Assembly: GCA_031259185.1 (NCBI GenBank)
Contig: JAIRLV010000263.1
Span: 1 to 7,599 of the forward strand
Length of the DNA: 7,599 nucleotides
Direction: 5' to 3'
From: Elusimicrobiota bacterium
Lineage (GTDB): Bacteria; RUG730
Shown here: piece by piece, positions 5,972 to 7,599 of the stretch
Numbering within the stretch: the stretch's first letter is position 1
How the letters are laid out: each line of letters opens with the position of its first letter
The notes under the pieces: generated by a model
The model's input: only the letters and a program-made list of their open reading frames with translations
Databases searched by the model: none
Told to the model about the DNA's origin: nothing
Translations under genes and position numbers: made by a program

Positions 5972-6742
5972 TTATTTAGCAATTAATCTTATCATATCTT
6001 TTTCTAATCTTTCAATCTTATTTTTAATTTCATCTTCTTTTTCTTTTTTGTTTCTATTATAAACAGCCATAAATTGTCTTGAAGCCGTATTATGTTCTGT
6101 AGCGTTTGGGCCCCTATGATATTTTATATATAAAAGTTCAGGATTATTATAAGATACATTATAATTATTAACAAGCCAATGTAAATAATAAGTTCCAATT
6201 CTTATATTTAAATTTAAATCTTTTGCTTGTTCTTTTGTATATTCTGTTTTATGCGCTTTATTATATTGAGCCAATGCTCCCTCTGTGTTTACTTGCATTA
6301 ATCCAGAATCATAACTTCCGCCAACGTTTTTACGCGTAGCATTAGGATGCCATTGGCTTTCAATTTCAACAAGTGTTTCTAAAAACAAATCTGGAATATC
6401 TCCTTGATATTGTCTAAAAATATTCCAAATTTCAGTATGTTTTTCATGTTCATATCTGGCAGGTATACCCTTTTTTAATTCAGTAATTTTATTTCTTAAA
6501 GCTTCTACTCTTTTATTATAAACCTCTTGAAATTGCCTTGCTTGTTCTGCTCTTACTTCTTGATGTTGCTTAATTTGTTCTGGTGCCTTCATTAAACGTA
6601 TTGCTGGTAATGTAGCAGAACCAATAATTGTTGCTATACCTAACGGTAAAGAAGCTTTTTTTATATTTTTTTTAAAATTATCTAATCTTTTGCCTTCTTC
6701 CAATATATTCAAATTTTCTTCTATTATCTGTTTTGCTAACAT
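5972..6742 (-). CDS. SLT-family lytic transglycosylase with N-terminal membrane segment
   Basis: This 256-residue protein is predicted to cleave the glycan strands of peptidoglycan, forming 1,6-anhydro-muropeptides. The Slt/family 1 signature is complete: EIESQWHPNA (126-135) with E128 as the predicted catalytic acid, GLMQVN (147-152), the NIRIGTYYLHWLV helix (179-191) and YIKYHRGPNA (205-214). Ahead of this are a short basic stretch, a hydrophobic segment at about 31-51 (ASLPLGIATIIGSATLPAIR) that could be a membrane or signal-anchor helix, and a charged helix or coiled coil at about 55-92. Residues 230-256 form a Lys/Glu-rich C-terminal helix. There is no cleavable signal motif that I trust. 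It starts 9 bases after the small gene upstream with no evident Shine-Dalgarno sequence. Roles consistent with this architecture are local wall opening during DNA entry (a virion-associated enzyme) or during lysis; no holin or spanin is seen beside it. Domain call strong, role inferred. Confidence 0.92.
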   Translation of the reverse strand: MLAKQIIEENLNILEEGKRLDNFKKNIKKASLPLGIATIIGSATLPAIRLMKAPEQIKQHQEVRAEQARQFQEVYNKRVEALRNKITELKKGIPARYEHEKHTEIWNIFRQYQGDIPDLFLETLVEIESQWHPNATRKNVGGSYDSGLMQVNTEGALAQYNKAHKTEYTKEQAKDLNLNIRIGTYYLHWLVNNYNVSYNNPELLYIKYHRGPNATEHNTASRQFMAVYNRNKKEKEDEIKNKIERLEKDMIRLIAK

Positions 6743-6751
6743 AGTATTAAC

Positions 6752-6961
6752 TTATTGAGAATAATACCCTATTACATATTCACCTTTTGAAGAAATCCCT
6801 AAAATTATACCATTTACTTCTTTTCCATCATCTCCTATAAATTTACAAGACATATCGCTATTTTTTTGTATAAGTTCTCTAGCCGTTCTTTTAGCTACTA
6901 ATTGAGGCATAATAAAATCATCTTTTTTTTCATCTTTTGATGTATTTTTTACTTTGTACAT
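6752..6961 (-). CDS. Small protein of unknown function
   Basis: I do not recognise this family. The frame is open back to 7009 (85 residues), but I prefer the ATG at 6959-6961, which comes one base after the stop of the upstream gene and gives 69 residues; the longer version would overlap that gene by 47 bases. A third ATG at 6908-6910 would give 52 residues. None has a clear Shine-Dalgarno sequence, so the start is uncertain. The N-terminal part is Lys-rich and polar; then comes a conserved-looking segment MPQLVAKRTARELIQ, followed by a short beta-rich end (CKFIGDDGKEVNGIILGISS) that closes with YVIGYYSQ. There is no membrane segment or signal peptide. The end reads like a small beta-barrel or SH3-like fold, but this is only an impression. 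It sits between an unknown 118-residue protein and the transglycosylase in one probable operon. Confidence 0.6.
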   Translation of the reverse strand: MYKVKNTSKDEKKDDFIMPQLVAKRTARELIQKNSDMSCKFIGDDGKEVNGIILGISSKGEYVIGYYSQ

Positions 6962-6962
6962 T

Positions 6963-7319
6963 TTAAATTTTAAATTTTTTTGTATTAGAACTCTTTCTTG
7001 CAAAAACATGATTTAAATTTATATATTCAGAATTTATTTCAAATTTACCATTAATAATATAATCGCCACTACCATCAACAAAAATACGTGTATTATTAAT
7101 TCTCGCAGTGCTATTAGAACTGTCAGAACTAACATAAATATCATCATTAAAATTACTATTTTGCACTGTAGAAACATTTAAATAAGGTTCATCAACAACA
7201 ACTCCATTTCTATCCGTAATAGAACTTATTAGTCTATAATTATAAGCTGTATTATTTAAAGTATAAACTATGTTATTTTGCTCAACGCCTTCCGCGGTGA
7301 CAATTTCTTCTTCATCCAT
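6963..7319 (-). CDS. Protein of unknown function, beta-rich, 118 residues
   Basis: No family is recognised. The start is well supported by AAGGAG placed 8 bases upstream. The first residues are acidic (MDEEEIVTAEG). The body is rich in Asn, Ser, Thr, Val, Ile and Tyr in short alternating runs (NNIVYTLNNTAYNYRLISSI, then a DIYVSSDSSNSTARINN stretch), typical of beta-sandwich or virion surface proteins, and the last residues are basic (ARKSSNTKKFKI). There is no Cys, no transmembrane helix and no signal peptide. It is separated by 5 bases from the helicase stop codon and by one base from the next gene if that starts at 6961. A decoration, fibre-associated or other structural role would fit the composition, but nothing identifies it. 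Confidence 0.8.
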   Translation of the reverse strand: MDEEEIVTAEGVEQNNIVYTLNNTAYNYRLISSITDRNGVVVDEPYLNVSTVQNSNFNDDIYVSSDSSNSTARINNTRIFVDGSGDYIINGKFEINSEYINLNHVFARKSSNTKKFKI

Positions 7320-7324
7320 TTTTT

Positions 7325-7599
7325 TTACTCCTTGTTTTTTATAACTTCTTTTCCAAATTGTTTAATATAAAGTCTTTTTCTTGTATTACTCCATTTTTGA
7401 AGAAAACGATTCCCATAATCATTAAAATCAAAAATGTCAACTTCTTTTTTATTTTCTGTTGTCCTGATGCAACGACCACAGCGTTGGAGAGATAAACTTA
7501 TTCCACGGCCTCCAGCAGCAAGTATAAGCATTTGAATTGTTGGAATATTAATACCTTCTCTAAAAATATCAGAAGCAATAAGCGTTTTTATTTTACCTG
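7325..7599 (-). CDS. Superfamily 2 DNA helicase (UvsW/DEAD-type), C-terminal fragment
   Basis: Only the last 91 codons are inside the window; the frame stays open to the right edge (the first two bases, 7598-7599, belong to a split codon), so the internal ATG at 7529-7531 is not the real start. The fragment opens with motif V, LIASDIFREGINIP, followed by an apolar strand (TIQMLILAAGGRG) and motif VI, SLQRCGRCIR, whose arginines complete the ATP site in superfamily 2 helicases. After it comes a DIFDFNDYGNRFLQKWSNTR segment, a common ending in phage and bacterial DEAD/DEAH helicases (D...D.G..F...S..R...Y). In T4-like phages the equivalent role is UvsW, which unwinds branched recombination intermediates and R-loops, but that subfamily cannot be confirmed without the N-terminal part. 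It ends in a basic tail and leads directly into the following operon genes. Confidence 0.85.
   Translation of the reverse strand, partial: GKIKTLIASDIFREGINIPTIQMLILAAGGRGISLSLQRCGRCIRTTENKKEVDIFDFNDYGNRFLQKWSNTRKRLYIKQFGKEVIKNKE
7328..7333 (-). promoter_or_regulatory. Ribosome-binding site of the 118-residue protein gene
   Basis: AAGGAG abuts the helicase stop codon (GAG TAA) and lies 8 bases before the ATG at 7317-7319. It fixes this start and shows that the two genes are co-transcribed, with the site carried in the last codons of the helicase gene. Confidence 0.8.

Noticed and set aside
7325-7531. A stand-alone 68-residue protein starting at the ATG at 7529-7531
   Set aside because: The frame continues upstream to the window edge with helicase motif V in it, so this ATG is internal to the helicase gene.

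Overview
This window looks like part of a lytic, T4-type (gp32-bearing) tailed phage genome with a strongly AT-rich composition, by eye about three quarters A+T. Every gene I can support is on the minus strand. The genes are packed with gaps of only about 1 to 21 bases or a 4-base ATGA overlap; the two longer gaps both flank the gp32-like gene. The phage call rests on a T4 gene 32-like single-stranded DNA-binding protein, a UvsW/DEAD-type helicase end, a BRCT-less NAD+-dependent DNA ligase, a phage-sized lytic transglycosylase, and small unknown ORFs between them. The host is not shown. Strong AAGGAG ribosome-binding sites and the AT-rich codon use fit a low-GC bacterium. From memory, AT-rich T4-like Campylobacter phages carry several radical SAM genes, so that lineage is worth testing, but nothing here proves it.

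Layout in transcription order, from the right edge to the left: the C-terminal end of a superfamily 2 helicase (7325-7599, cut by the window edge); an unknown 118-residue protein (6963-7319); a small unknown protein (6752-6961); a membrane-anchored SLT-type lytic transglycosylase (5972-6742); radical SAM protein B (5202-5954); a near-consensus sigma-70-type promoter with a compact GC-rich leader (5121-5197); the gp32-like protein (4235-5107); a perfect 14-bp hairpin (4196-4226); NAD+ DNA ligase (2577-4175); radical SAM protein A, whose start overlaps the ligase stop (1834-2580); and the first 604 residues of a large, highly charged unknown protein running off the left edge (1-1812).

Helicase, gp32-like protein and ligase form a replication, recombination and repair group. 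The gp32-like gene is the regulatory centre: it has its own promoter, a structured leader reminiscent of the T4 gene 32 autoregulatory pseudoknot, the strongest ribosome-binding site seen here, and a hairpin separating it from the ligase. Embedded in this group are two clearly paralogous but diverged radical SAM enzymes with unusual GGE-motif variants and no full SPASM domain. Their substrate is unknown, and they are the most likely place for undescribed biology. No tRNA, CRISPR array, insertion sequence or integration site was seen, and no gene-free stretch exceeds 300 bases.
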